From Punctularia strigosozonata HHB-11173 SS5 (Eukaryota; Basidiomycota; Agaricomycetes; Corticiales; Punctulariaceae): a stretch of DNA of 64,000 nt. The notes below the pieces were generated by a model. That model did no database searches. It saw nothing but the letters and a program-made list of their open reading frames with translations, and had not been told where the DNA came from. The position numbers were made by a program, and so were the translations under genes. Below, in pieces: positions 1-10,693 of this stretch (position 1 is the first letter of the stretch; every line of letters starts with the position of its first letter). The stretch lies in assembly GCF_000264995.1 (NCBI RefSeq), contig NW_006767438.1:665989-729988 (forward strand), given 5' to 3'.

Positions 1-305
1 CCCGCGCGCTCGTACTCGGTCTCGAAGCCCCGGCATCGATCAAGCGCAAGCGCGTGCTCGTGCTCGCCGAGCCCGAGCTCGACTGGAAGCAGGTCGTGCC
101 CTACCTGATCGAGCAGCGCCCGGAGCTGAAGGATCGTCTCCCCGACCCTGCAAAGGCGAACCCGACCGCGCCCTTCCGGGTCACGGACAACAACCTGCAG
201 GATTACCTGCACTTTGGCGAGTATCTCCCGTGGCAGAAGACGATCCTCGATACCGTGGATAACCTGTTGGCGCTCGAGAAAGAGTGGGCCGCTGCTAAGC
301 AGTGA
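1..305 (+). CDS. NAD-dependent epimerase/dehydratase family reductase, 3' end only
   Basis: The open frame enters from the left edge and ends in a stop at 303-305, so only about the last 100 residues are here. The tail pattern fits the C-terminus of fungal dihydroflavonol-reductase-like extended SDRs: a helix around 'PYLIEQRPELKDRLPDP', then 'KTILDTVDNLLALEKEW'. The Rossmann fold and catalytic Tyr-Lys pair would lie outside the window, so substrate cannot be judged. A decayed second copy of this tail sits at 3410-3807 on the same strand, which supports the family call. What is seen is the tail and its duplicate; the enzyme class is inferred from family resemblance. Confidence 0.7.
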   Translation, partial: RALVLGLEAPASIKRKRVLVLAEPELDWKQVVPYLIEQRPELKDRLPDPAKANPTAPFRVTDNNLQDYLHFGEYLPWQKTILDTVDNLLALEKEWAAAKQ

Positions 306-367
306 TCCGCTTACACATGCATGCACGCACGGACGACGTGGTTCTCTCGATTAAACCATCTCTTCTA

Positions 368-1043
368 CTGCGCATCCACCCCTAATGCAACGCGTGTTGC
401 ATTAGGGTTATATCTCCCTCAAATCAGCTCAAAATTGCCCGAAACTTTGGTAGTAGGTAGCTAGGATGCTATAAATATGCCATCCAGCGTCTCAAATCCT
501 TTGGTTGAGCCTCAACTCTGCCAGCGAGATGCCGGCGAGACGAAGTGAGGACCAGCCAAAGTTGCGAGATCATCACACGCGGTCACGAATTGCCGAGGTG
601 CCGAACTAGGACAGGCTGCAGTGCAACGCAGGGCTCAAGCGGCTCAGGCCAATCAACGCAGGCGGAGTTTGAACTCATCCGTCACGCCAACACCGTCCTT
701 TGTGTTGAACATCCTCCTACAGCAGCATTATTACAGCAATCGCAAATCGGGATGGCGTAGCAGATAGGATACAAGGTATTGAGTACTACTCAATATTCCC
801 ATGAATTTTGCGTTACCGATCCGGCGAAGCGAGGCCGTGGAGTACTCGCGACATGTTGCATCAACTCACTCGAGCAGTCCTAATGTTTTTCTGTAGCCCG
901 AACCAAGCCTCGTTCCTACTTCATCTCTTACATACAGTATTTATAGATGTTTGAGAGTATATATATTTCTTAGACGAACAGCTGAGCAGGAAAGGAACGG
1001 GAGAGGAATTTGTGTCGATGTTGCATTAGGGGTGGATGCACAG
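368..1043. mobile_element. Non-autonomous TA-flanked inverted-repeat element (MITE-like)
   Basis: A 24-bp terminal inverted repeat is present at 368-391 and 1020-1043, matching at 23 of 24 positions (core GCATCCACCCCTAATGCAAC). Both ends are bordered by TA (366-367 and 1044-1045), the target duplication typical of Tc1/mariner-type elements. The left repeat runs straight into its own inverted copy (CCCTAATGCAAC then GTTGCATTAGGG), so the left end forms a hairpin. The 676-bp body carries no transposase-like frame; only short ORFs are seen. It lies between the epimerase gene and the DUF6533 gene. A TATAAATA box-like string lies inside at about 470. Superfamily assignment rests on the TA duplication alone. 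Confidence 0.8.
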
Positions 1044-1148
1044 TATACAAATCTGTCCGAACAACCTATTTATCGTACAAAAATACTACCATTATCTAGA
1101 CGGCGGCGATAGATCTCCAGCAAATACCAAGAAACGAATTCACCGATG

Positions 1149-2809
1149 CTACGCCCCAAACGACAACGGATCCGCACCAGCGTCGAAATGTCCGAAAGAA
1201 CTGCTCTTACTCTCACTACCACGGGTGGGGGAGAGGGGTATCTGCGGGCTGGGGTACGCGTCAAGCTCGTCCTCTTCGTCCAGGCTCATAGCGGTGATTG
1301 AGCGTGCGCCGGGGCTGAACGCGAGCGACTGGCTGACGGTCATCCGAGAGGCCGGGGGTCCGACTTCCAGCGCTTTCCGTAGGTGGATAAGCATTCGGCC
1401 GGTCACGATGCCCGTCACGGCATGGAACGGTCTAACGTCCGGATCAGCGTCCGACATGAAGCGAATTTGGCGGCGCCACCTACCCGTAGCTGAACCACGG
1501 TATATGGGTGACGTGCTATGGAAAAAGCGAATCTGAGAAGTTCATTTCCTGGAGCGGGAAAGCGAGTGGATACGCACGGTAACCATGAGATTATTGAAGA
1601 CGAGTATACACGCAATTCTGAACCGCAACAGATCAGCAAGGAGGCGAGACATGTGAGAAAGAACTTATTAAGACCGTACCCGAAAAAGTACAACAGATTA
1701 TCTTGTAACATTTGGTGATACAACGTCTTGCTTGTATGTGTGCGCTTCGCTGCTCGTGAGCGGAGAGCCTGCATGAATTTGGCCAACGTCTTGTATATGG
1801 CGAATCCAAACAAGATGCCTTCGTAAAGAGTCGCTGAAGAACGTGTTTGATAAGAAAGGGCCGGGGCTGGCAGCTGGAACGAAATGGCTTACCTGGCACC
1901 CACTGTGCCCACTCAATCCCAGTATGTACGACTGGACAACCGGGAATCGGCAGCGCTTTCGCCGTCTTGATCACGGCCGCTCGTCCAAGGGCGTTATGTA
2001 TCAGAATGTAGAGGAAGCCCGCCACGGATGCCGCGAACAGGACCGCGTTCACGACTGCGACCTGAATAAGGGTTTGATTTGTGAGATACGCGCCGCAATT
2101 GAAGAGGAAGAGGAGTATCTGACCCGCTTCGAACATCGGAAGATGGCGAACACCCGGAGTTGCATGACGATTTCGATCGCCCATAAGCTAAGGGCTCCAA
2201 CTACGCGAATCATCGCGTCCATCACGACGCAGCTACATTTCGTAGGATGTTTCAGTGGTGTTCTGTAGGAGGGATACGATGACCAGGAAGTAAACGACGT
2301 ACGTGTTCAAACTGGGCCGGAACGTCGCGAAAGAGTGGATTTGTGCTATGTCAAACAGTGCCAGCGCGATCGTGTAGTAGCGGACCTAAGATGGGACGAA
2401 ATGATCACCAGGTAAACGTCCCTGACACCAGTTGCTCCGCGTTGGCTCATACCCAGAAAAATATGAATTTGCCGAAGTTCCATTTTCCGGGCTACAGGAG
2501 GCACCGAGTCAGAACGCTCGTACGGCGATCCATGGTATGCTGCTGAGACTTGCCCACATGTACCGGACTTCATCTTTCAACGTGATAACTGTAGGATTCC
2601 GTCGGTGAGTGGGATACCCAAACGACGGGCATACAAGTGAGACCAACCGTAGTCGTGCAGTACCCAAGTCAGAGAGACGACTTGATAACATGATAGGGTC
2701 GGTAAGCCCCGGAAAAGGCAGCATGTCAAATATACTCACCGCTAACGTAGAGCGGGATGCGCGCAGCCTCCTTCAGGGCGATGACCTCTTCTTCGAGAGG
2801 ATCGGCCAT
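1149..2809 (-). CDS. DUF6533-type multi-pass membrane protein
   Basis: Hand-spliced exons give a protein starting at 2809 (MADPLEEEVIALKEAARIPL). Next come a first membrane segment ending near 'LTWVLHDY', the DUF6533 signature 'TLKDEVRYMW' and 'KWNFGKFIFFW', then 'VRYYTIALALFDIAQIHSF', 'VVMDAMIRVVGALSLWAIEI', 'VAVVNAVLFAASVAGFLYIL', 'DNLLYFFG', 'ACILVFNNLM' and a last helix 'FHAVTGIVTGRMLIHLRKA'. The tail is Ser/Pro-rich and cytosolic-looking. This is the seven-helix-like family abundant in agaricomycetes; its function is not known. The intron after 'DEVRYMW' appears to use a GC donor (GCAAGT). At least eight introns are implied, so exact joins are uncertain. No break was seen in the splice model. 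Confidence 0.75.
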
Positions 2810-3409
2810 TTGTAAGGAGCAGAGAGAGGTCCCGCGTTATAGCGAAAGGGGGTACATGTCGCCGTCGGGCACTGAAATCCAAGCTTAAGCTAGTGCAAGG
2901 GGGTGGCGAAGTCAGAAGCACACCGTATCAGACCCATCACGTCGATCACCATGGGCACACGGTGGATGGCGCGTGATATGTTGGCTAGAGCCTTCGTCCG
3001 CAACGGTCGCAGAACGTCGATGTCGATGCGATATGTTGATAGGGTCAGCGAAGTTCACGATGACAAGCGAGACCATCACGCCTTCAACTTCCATGCGACT
3101 CACTGCAAAGAGAGGGTAGCCAAAACCAATGACGTAATTTGGCTTATCTTGTGCTTTTAGTGGGATCTGATCCTTAGGTTGTTGCACCAACGCTCGTGCT
3201 TTGATTTTGCCCTGCTGGACCCTGGCCCTCCCTAGTATGGTATGGTATGGTATGGAATTACCCGGCACATTCCCACCATGAAGGAGAAAAGCCACCTCTT
3301 TCACGCCATTGATGAGAACCTACTCGAGCACAACACCATACAGGCTTCGTCTCAGTGGTAATCAAACCTTGTACGTTCGTCGACGATAAAGTGGGAAGGC
3401 GATAAGCTC
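2810..3409. other. No convincing gene; pentanucleotide microsatellite
   Basis: Promoter side of the DUF6533 gene. A 130-codon minus-strand frame (2912-3304) shows no domain and no intron pattern. A (TATGG)n run of about four units lies near 3233-3256. Confidence 0.5.
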
Positions 3410-3807
3410 GTGAACCCGCCTCCATTAAGGGCAAGAAGACAATCGCCCTCTTCACAGATATCGTTCAACCCGCATGCGAATGGAGCCCCTTTCCCCAACA
3501 TTCCTGTTCGGAGCTGCGGTCTCTCAGGTGAGATCTACGGTCTGCGTCCCCCTGGCTACGGCGACAAAATCGGCCGGCACGACCTCGGTACGAACGCAAC
3601 GTTATACGTCAGGCTGAAACCCGTCGCACGCCTCGAATGAGATGGGACTTGTCGAATATCTCGCCAAGGAGCGACAGAAGCTGAGAGGACGCCTCCCCGA
3701 TCACGAGCTCCGCGCAGCCGGTTTTGCCTTGGTAAAAGACAATGCTGGATACAGTGGACGCGCCGTTACAGCTTGAGAAGGGCGATAATCTTTTGCTTGT
3801 CCTCTAA
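3410..3807 (+). pseudogene. Decayed copy of the epimerase/dehydratase C-terminal region
   Basis: Pieces of the epimerase family can be read in more than one frame on the plus strand. A segment near 3537-3630 reads 'RPPGYGDKIGRHDLGTNATL', resembling the family's PGY...LSTNA region. 'EYLAKERQKLRGRLPD' near 3655-3700 matches 'PYLIEQRPELKDRLPD' of the gene at 1-305. 'KTMLDTVDAPLQLEKG' near 3737-3785 matches 'KTILDTVDNLLALEKE'. The pieces are not in one continuous frame (the frame changes and a stop lies between them), so this is a broken host gene copy in the same orientation as the edge gene. Its N-terminal half was not found. Duplication followed by decay is the inference. Confidence 0.65.
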
Positions 3808-3849
3808 GATGATAATCGTGGAATACTGAGGATCATATGGAACGGGAGT

Positions 3850-4790
3850 TCAGCCTTGTGCTTTTTCTGGAGTCCCAAACCACCATTTGCGAATCTTGCC
3901 GAAGCCCTCCTCGAAATCCACGCGACCCGCGAAAGGCTTATTTGCTAAGAGCAGCGGAAACCAGTACTGATCATCTTCCCATAGCTTGTCCCAAGGGATA
4001 GTAGGATATGCATGGGTTGTAGAGCTTGCGTCCGCAAGGAGGTAGCTTGTGCTCGTCTGTCCTAATGAAGCTTCGTACTCTTGCCTACTTGGCATTGCAA
4101 ACCAGGCCGGGCGCATCTCCTCCGTCCTACGAGCGGTAAGATAGGATTGTGAGATCAGCATTGTATCTTTGTCGACGAAAGAAAACGAGTAAACTCCGTT
4201 GCTAATGCTCACTCGGACGGGGTGCCGTCGTAAGACGAGGCACGGTAGTAGTCGACGTGCAAGGCGACATCTGCGCCCTTGCTCACAAAATAGATCGTGG
4301 CGCAGTGTTCGAGGTTAGAGGTGATACACGCTTCTTCCTGTCGTAGCAGCAGGGTCAAATACCCGAAGTTTGAAGTTGAGGCGTGCCGACCTGCAGCTCG
4401 CGTACCGCCGCTTGCCAAGGCTGTTCTCCCGGGTCTACCTTACCGCCGAACCCGTTCCATCTGAAGAGAGTCATGTTCAGTTGAGCGGGATCAGCACCAG
4501 GGATCGAGATCCAAGTACGACTCACTTTCCGACCCCAAACCCACGCTTTTTCAAGCCAAGCAGTATCTACTGAGCCATCTAGGAAGCACATCACAACTAA
4601 CATATCAGGACGTACTCACCCGATCTTTTTGTACAATGAAGGCTACATTTACGATAAGTGTAAGCCCCTAAGTTAATTCTTGAAACCGCGTACCATTCGT
4701 ATATGGTTTGGTCGACACGAAGCCTACCCATGGGAGGTCGGTACCTCCACTGGAAACTTCGCGATAGCCCTCGGGAATGCCTGGAATCAT
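3850..4790 (-). CDS. Nudix hydrolase, 8-oxo-dGTP diphosphatase (MTH1/NUDT1) type
   Basis: Spliced from several short exons beginning with ATG at 4790 (MIPGIPEGYREV). The reading continues 'KPYTNAFIVQKDR', 'LGLKKRGFGVGK' and 'WNGFGGKVDPGEQPWQAAVR', then 'EEACITSNLEHCATIYFVSK', 'EEMRPAWFAMP' and 'IPWDKLWEDDQYWFPLLL', ending 'VDFEEGFGKIRKWWFGTPEK'. This is the Nudix order of MTH1-like enzymes, which clear oxidised nucleotides. The Nudix box (G x5 E x7 REUxEExGU) is complete except that the last conserved Gly reads Cys (EEACI). Catalytic glutamates are kept. The length of about 180-220 residues suits the family. Whether the stretch after 'WFAMP' is intron or exon is unclear, because it is open. 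Confidence 0.85.
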
Positions 4791-7177
4791 CCTAGTTCTA
4801 ACTTCAGGGAGTAGATTGAGATCCGTGCTGAGTCCTAGCTATGCAGGTGTATTGTGCTCCCAACCTGCCACCCTGCAGGATGTCGCTCGACGAAGATCGC
4901 GATTGAGTCATAACGCGTTTGTTATGAGCGTGATAAGTTAGGCGTGATGGAGTGTGACCTCACGCGACACCCGGTCCGTCAACACAACTCTATAACCCAC
5001 AACGGGATACACCCCGCATACTACATACCTACGCGGTCCTCCCCAACATGATACCCTGGGCCCGGGCCCTGCTGCACAACCGCCGTACTTGCTGTTCCTG
5101 TCGACTTGGTACTACGAAGGTGACCCGGAGCTGAGCAAAACTCTCTTCGTGTGCAAATGAACGAGTTGGTTACAGGGAATTTGCATGTAGCTATGAGCCA
5201 CCTTTTCTGTGATATGATCATCAACGAGCTCGAGAATCTTCTACCAGCAGTCGCGGACCATTGTCGTGTTCCGCCTTCTGTGGTTTCATTCACTACGCAC
5301 AGAATTTAGCTTACTTCGAGTTTACAGGATGAGTATGCGCATTCATAGACGATGGGTAATCGGAGCTGGGTCCGCAAAAGGCCTCGGGTGGGATGAAAGG
5401 AATAAAAAAGGTTATGAAGGTTATCATTCGAGGACGATTCCGACGTCCTATAAGTGATCGGTGACGTGGGGATTCCATCGGACGAGCACCAGACGCACGG
5501 CATTTCGGCATCATTCGCTATTCACAAGCAAGGCTGAGAGCAGGAGATCGTCCTCATAGGCGATCGCTACAAAGACTCGAATCAGTGACCTCGAATCAGT
5601 GACGACCCGCAGTCCCGATACGAGACAGAATACACGCTGCCATCCCGATGCTGCCTGGCGGGAATCGGTACTGCCGATACCGAGTTGATGTCCAGCCGTC
5701 ATTCCGCAACTGGATACAGCCAGCTCGCCGACAGGATCCGGATCATTTGACTGGGGTACAGGCGAACAGGGGGGGTGTCGTGTCTCAGGAAGCGCAATCC
5801 CTTCAAGGCTTGCCAGTCGCTGTGGTCCTCCTCCCAGGGAATGCGTCGACGGCCGTTCACCGGTCGCTTACGCACGTTCGCCAAGTACTCGCCTTAGTGC
5901 CCTTGAATCATTTTGGAGTCTGTCCCAGTTTTTCTGGTTCCCTTGTCTAAGCGCTAGAATGACGTTGTCGTATCCTGCGGCCCTTGTGCCCCGCTGCCAA
6001 GGGCCAGGGACGGATTCCTGGCCGTGCTGCATGTAGGCCTCTATTCGGGTCATCTTCCGAACTAGTGAGCCATCGTTCTGCACTCCCCTTTTCGAACATT
6101 CGACAGCCCGGACGCTATCAAAGATCAAGACAAATAATATTCACCTGGAAAGGCATCAACATATCCGCAACGCCGTGGGTTTCTGGATAATGTGCCCGAT
6201 GTCATCGTTGATGGCGCAAGTCCATGCTGTGAATAAAGTAAAGACGGGATCTCTGCCGTGATCCGGGCAGGTTGTCAGAACGGAGAACACAAGCAAGGAA
6301 CATTGGTTGTACGAATGCAACAGAAAGATTTGTATCCTGCTTGGGTGCGTGGAGATGACGACACGGACGATAGAATACTTAGCGCAAGTTCACTAGTGGA
6401 ACCGAAGGATGCCTTGAGACGTTTCCTAGCTGGCAAGGAGAAAGTACGCGAAGTCGGCGACAGCGGTCGTTGTCGACGAGGAAGTAGCGCAGTATCCACG
6501 GAGTTTTCCACGCCTGGATAAGCACCACAATATGCAATGTCTAACGGCGGCTGTCCTGCCTGATGACGCTGAATTGAGTCAGGGATGGGATTAAGCAGCA
6601 CGAACTTCACTCACCGCTTGCCAACCACGTTCATTATTTGCAGGTCGAAGGTTGTCAAGACGCCACGTTAGCGTTCAACTCCTCCAGTGCCTGGATTTTC
6701 GATACCAGCGTTGCTCCGTTCTCTTCTGCGGTGCTCGCCTTGGTAGGACCAGGGCCTGTAGGATAGTCTGATGGAGAGAGAACTCGAGTGATGCTGAGGG
6801 CGGATGTCTCAGGGGCACATGCAACACGTCCTGCGACAGAAAGGACATCCGCACCAGGTGTTCGCACGATTCTGCTTAAAAGAGCCTGTCTGGAATGCGA
6901 CGAGTCAATGAATAATATACGCAAATGCCGATGGAGCAGGGATGAATGATACAATGCGGACGTTACTTAGCAATAGATGGAGGGGAGGCGAGCAAAGACG
7001 AAAGCGAACATTAGCAGCGCGCAGAAGCCGCCGGTCGTGGTACGATTGGGGTTTTTTTGAAGGGGGGATATGCAATCCGAATCACAGCAGGGTCAAAGCG
7101 AAGTGCAAGAATATGAGCGGGGTCCGTATGGTATATGGATAACGACGACCGTCCTGGTCGCAACGTCTCGTCAAGCT
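4791..7177. other. Unresolved region; no recognisable gene
   Basis: Several open frames of 60-110 codons occur on both strands. Examples are minus 5868-6128 joined by eye to 5699-5884 (basic and helical, 'ILALRQGNQKNWDRLQN'), minus 6275-6610, and minus 6655-6954 ending 'STAEENGATLVSKIQALEEL'. Plausible GT..AG sites exist (for example a donor near 6613 and an acceptor near 6523 on the minus strand), so one or two lineage-specific minus-strand genes could be hidden here. No domain could be named and no splice model was convincing. The last about 250 bases before 7178 would be the 3' flank of the Hsp20 gene. Confidence 0.4.
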
Positions 7178-8471
7178 TTAAGCGATAGGAATGGCGGTTG
7201 GGCGTTCGCGAGGCATCGGTTGTCCGATTGGTATCCTGAGAGTCAGTATCCCGTCCCTCATCTCGGCGGCGACTGTATCCGCCTGCGAACAGTGAGGACG
7301 TTCGTCAGGTCGGCCTACATGCATCAATGCTCAATCAAACGACGCACCCTTGTCTCGGGCGGCACAACGATCATCCTCGAGAACGTTCCAAATTTCCTCT
7401 CCCGGACAGTCCACCCCAGCGACCCTTCAGGCCACACAGATTGGTTGCGCCCGGCGACGGTGAGCTGCCTGACCCGGGTGTACGGACAGGTCGAGATGAC
7501 CAGCGACAAGTCCGACTTCTTTATGCCCGGCAATTCCAGCATCGCCGTCATCAGCCCGGCACCCTCATCGAAGTGCACGTCCGTCCGTATAACAAAGCGA
7601 CGCAAGCTCGAGGCGGCAGCAGCACCGGCGACACCACCTGACCCTCCTGCCTCCACTCCGACCGTGGCTTGAGGACTCGTGGTGGACGTCGCCGATGGCG
7701 GCACGCTGCACCGGCACCGTCACCCACGACCAAAACAAAAACCCTCGACCGCGACAGATGCACGCACCTGGCTCTCGCACGTACTTGCTCTTGCTCTTGA
7801 CGCCCCGTTTGTCCAGGACAAGGAATTGAACGACTTGGGCCAAGATTCCGAAACACTTCCTCGGCCGCGGTTCTCAAACGAAGACTCTGCCTCTGCGGCT
7901 GCGACGGCGTCGCCGTCGCGGGCTGGTGGTGGTGCGCATGAACAGCAGCAACCACCCCGCCTGCGCTCTGCGTACTCGTCGCTCTGGTCATCGCTGGCGC
8001 GGAGCTCTCAGCTGCAGACTGACGTCTATACGGATGTGAAACATCTCTCGCGCGCGCCCTGCTGGCCGGCCGACGCGATGGCCCGGGCGCACCCGCCGCA
8101 GAAGGCCCTGCAGCGCCGGGAGCAGCGCCTATCGGCGCGCTCGCCGGACGCGTATGCGCTGCAACTCGCTGGTCTAAGCCAAGCTCGTCTCTTTCGTCAA
8201 TAGCGGGGAGCGTGGCGGCTGACGGCTGCGCGGCGTGCTCACTGCTAACCGCGCCGCGATACGAAGCAACAGAAGATGAAGGAGGCAGTTGGGCACGCTC
8301 GTGAAGGTGTATGGTGGTTGCAGGTGGTGGATATTGAGGCTCTTGGGCTTGAGGTTGGGCTTGAGGTTGCTGAGCTTGAGGATCCCACGTGAACACTTGA
8401 TGCGCGCTGCCGGGCGTTGAGGGTGTTGTCGCATACTGGTCACCGTAGGGGTATGGATTCGAATATGACAT
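7178..8471 (-). CDS. Small heat-shock protein, Hsp20/alpha-crystallin domain
   Basis: The N-terminal exon (MSYSNPYPYGDQYATTPSTP...) is Gln/Pro/Ala-rich and disordered and ends near 'VFRNLGPSRSIPCPGQTG'. An intron of about 90 nt follows. The second exon carries the alpha-crystallin domain: 'VIRTDVHFDEGAGLMTAMLE', 'LPGIKKSDLSLVIS', 'TVAGRNQSVWPEGS', 'WTVRERKFGTFSRMIVVPPE'. The last exon, 'ADTVAAEMRDGILTLRIPIG', is the classic end of the domain with the IxI/V-like anchor 'LRIPI'. The protein should be an ATP-independent holdase. An in-frame upstream ATG exists at 8495, but a TATA box at 8526-8533 makes that too close to the likely transcription start, so 8471 is preferred. The long low-complexity N-terminus is unusual compared with compact yeast Hsp26. 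Confidence 0.85.
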
Positions 8472-8525
8472 TTGGGCGGGAATGGTGGGAGGCAAGCTGG
8501 ATGGCCGTCGTCGCGCACTGCCCGC

Positions 8526-8533
8526 CTTTTATA
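8526..8533 (-). promoter_or_regulatory. TATA box of the Hsp20 gene
   Basis: TATAAAAG on the minus strand, 55 bases upstream of the ATG at 8471. Its position argues against the in-frame ATG at 8495 being used, because transcription would begin at about the same point. Confidence 0.6.
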
Positions 8534-9285
8534 TTCGGCCGAGAACAATGGTGACTCGTGAGAGGCCCGGTCCCGCCCCGTCGGGAGGCCCAGGCGGTCC
8601 AAAAATGGCAAAACCCGACATGAGGCGGTGGCGCGCATTGTGCTCCGCGCTTCGGTTTCTCTCACGCCTGTCGCCGCCGCTCGGCGACGGCGGCAGAACG
8701 GCGGCCGTGCCGCGTTTAGCTCTCTGCAAGCACTGCGACGACTGAGGACTCTACAACTCGACATTAGAGTGTATCTGCAGCACGGCAAAGTGGGGCGGAA
8801 CTTTTACCATGCACTGCAATTTTCGGCGGGGCTCCCCGCGGACATCTTTGACCACTGCGGAGAACTTTTACCACCTGCAGATACACTCTATTCTTCGGAT
8901 TTGTTTTCGTTAAACGTCAGCTTCAGCGGAAAGCAGACGATGATAGCACGACCTAGCCTCGGGACATCCGACGCCGAGCATAGGGATATGCCAGCTTGCA
9001 AACAGGCGACTGGTGGAAGAAAGCTACATGGATCGTGTTAGTATTGGCTGGTGAGCGCACGTCGCAGGTTTTCGACGAGTTACGACCTTGGGGCGATTAC
9101 CCCGCACTGATCGACAAGAGATCTACTCGCGACTAACGCCGGGTCAACGTTTATCTCAGGGTCGTACCGTGATGACCGGATTGCGGGGTAGACGCGAGCA
9201 TGGGTGGCATGGGTGTGCGGTTGGCGTGACTCAGCCATAGCGTAGGCGGTGAGAATAGGATGTTTCTCCCCTTTGCTTGTTAACC
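8534..9285. other. Intergenic region between divergent Hsp20 and SDR genes
   Basis: Apart from the short inverted-repeat element at 8767-8888 no gene is seen. Frames such as 8628-9041 plus run through that element and have no domain. The interval must contain both promoters. Confidence 0.55.
8767..8888. mobile_element. 122-bp TA-flanked inverted-repeat miniature element
   Basis: Perfect 14-bp terminal inverted repeats GAGTGTATCTGCAG (8767-8780) and CTGCAGATACACTC (8875-8888) are flanked on both sides by TA (8765-8766, 8889-8890). Inside, ACTTTTACCA occurs twice (near 8800 and 8864) and a GGGGCTCCCC palindrome lies at the centre. There is no coding capacity. Its ends are unrelated in sequence to those of the 368-1043 element, so it is a second family. 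Confidence 0.7.
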
Positions 9286-10515
9286 ATGACGTGGAGCGGG
9301 AAAGTCTGGCTTATCACTGGTGCGTACTCGCAGCTATGAGAGACACCTACTGATCGCCGTCAAGGTTGCTCACTCGGAAGTTTGGGACGACACATCGTTG
9401 AATCTGCGCTAGCCCGCAACGACAAGGTGATCGCTACTGGGCGCAAGCTATCATCCGTTCAGGACCTGCAGTCCGAGTCGTGCAAGGTCTTGCAGCTGGA
9501 TGTCGACGAACCATTCAGCGCGCTGCAGGAGAAAGCTAAAGAAGCAATCTCGCTCTTTGGACATGTAGATGTTCTCGTGAACAATAGCGGTACATACTAT
9601 CTCGAGCTCCAACCATGCAGCTATCGCTGATTGAAACGTATGCATAGGTTTTGGCCTTTTCGGAAGCATCGAGGAACTCGGGTGAACGAAACTTGCTGGC
9701 AAGGCTGAGCTGACGGGCTAACACGAACGTCAGCGCCGAACGTTTCATGCATCAATTCCAAACCAACTTCTTGGGCGTCATGAACCTCACTAATGCGTTC
9801 CTTCCCCACTTCCGATCACGACGAGATGGCACGATCGTGAATATCGGGAGTCGTTCTGTGTGGCGAGACAATGTGCCGGTTAGTATCAGTGCGCCTTACT
9901 GGGTGTATTCAGCTGATGTCCTTCCGTCGTAGTTCATGGGTGAGAATTGACCCCGAATCCCGATGACCGTTTACGCTCAAACCAACTCGTCGCAGGACCC
10001 TACGTGACCTCCAAAGCAGCTTTGCACGGTGAGTTTCCCTGCCCTTTTCGATGCCCCACCTGTTGATATTCAAGAACAACAAAGGTTTGACAGGAGTCTT
10101 GGCCGCAGAGGTGGCGGCTTTCAACGTGCGAGTCTTGCTCGTTCAGCCCGGCGGCCTCCGCACTGGAGCGTGGCGCAACGCGCGGAATCCACTCGACGAG
10201 TCCACGACTATCCACGACTACGACGAGCTTCGCGATCACGCGAAGAAGTTTGGGGCATCCCAGGGCGGGACGGCGCTCGGCGACCCGGTCAAGGTCGCGA
10301 ACGTCATCCTCGACGTTGTCCGGGGAGAGGGCGTTGCGACCGGTCGGCCGTGGCCCGGCACGCTAGTCCTTGGTGAGGACGCGGAGAGGGACGTGCGCGC
10401 GAAGTGCGAACAGATGCTAAGCATGCTAGACGAGTGGAAAGACGTCGTGAGGTCTACCCGGGTAGACGAAGGGGCGCCGGAGAAAGTTGACTTTGCCTAC
10501 AACAACATCAAGTAG
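9286..10515 (+). CDS. Short-chain dehydrogenase/reductase (SDR)
   Basis: Exon 1 starts at 9286 (MTWSGKVWLITG) and splices at 9320/9364 to 'CSLGSLGRHIVESALARNDK', giving the nucleotide-binding TGxxxGxG-like loop. 'LQLDVDEPFSALQEKAKE' follows, then 'VDVLVNNSG' joined to 'FGLFGSIEELG' and 'AERFMHQFQTNFLGVMNLTN'. The active site is 'TIVNIGSRS' plus 'PYVTSKAALHG' (YxxxK). The end is 'VRVLLVQPGGLRTGAWRNAR' and a C-terminal helix region to the stop at 10513-10515. About six exons of usual SDR length are implied. The enzyme class is firm. The substrate is unknown, though the fold resembles NADP-dependent 'classical' SDRs used on small carbonyls. It is transcribed divergently from the Hsp20 gene. Confidence 0.85.
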
Positions 10516-10693
10516 ATGCCCTCTTCATGTCCCCGAGGTTGACGCGGTGCGGTTCCTTATGATTCAGGATTGTGTTCGAAAGATGTCATGCATTAGGCTC
10601 AAGAATATCTCGAGCATCGAGTGCTAAGTGAGGAAGAAATGTTACACGTGTTGTACAAAGGTCGCATTGGGCATACTGCCGACGTAGAAAGAA
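10516..10693. other. Short convergent intergenic spacer
   Basis: 178 bases between the 3' ends of the SDR and coiled-coil genes. Nothing was recognised beyond the expected 3' ends. Confidence 0.5.

Noticed and set aside
545-760. 71-codon plus-strand frame inside the 368-1043 element as a transposase remnant
   Set aside because: No DDE/D-like motif or helix-turn-helix, and composition looks random.
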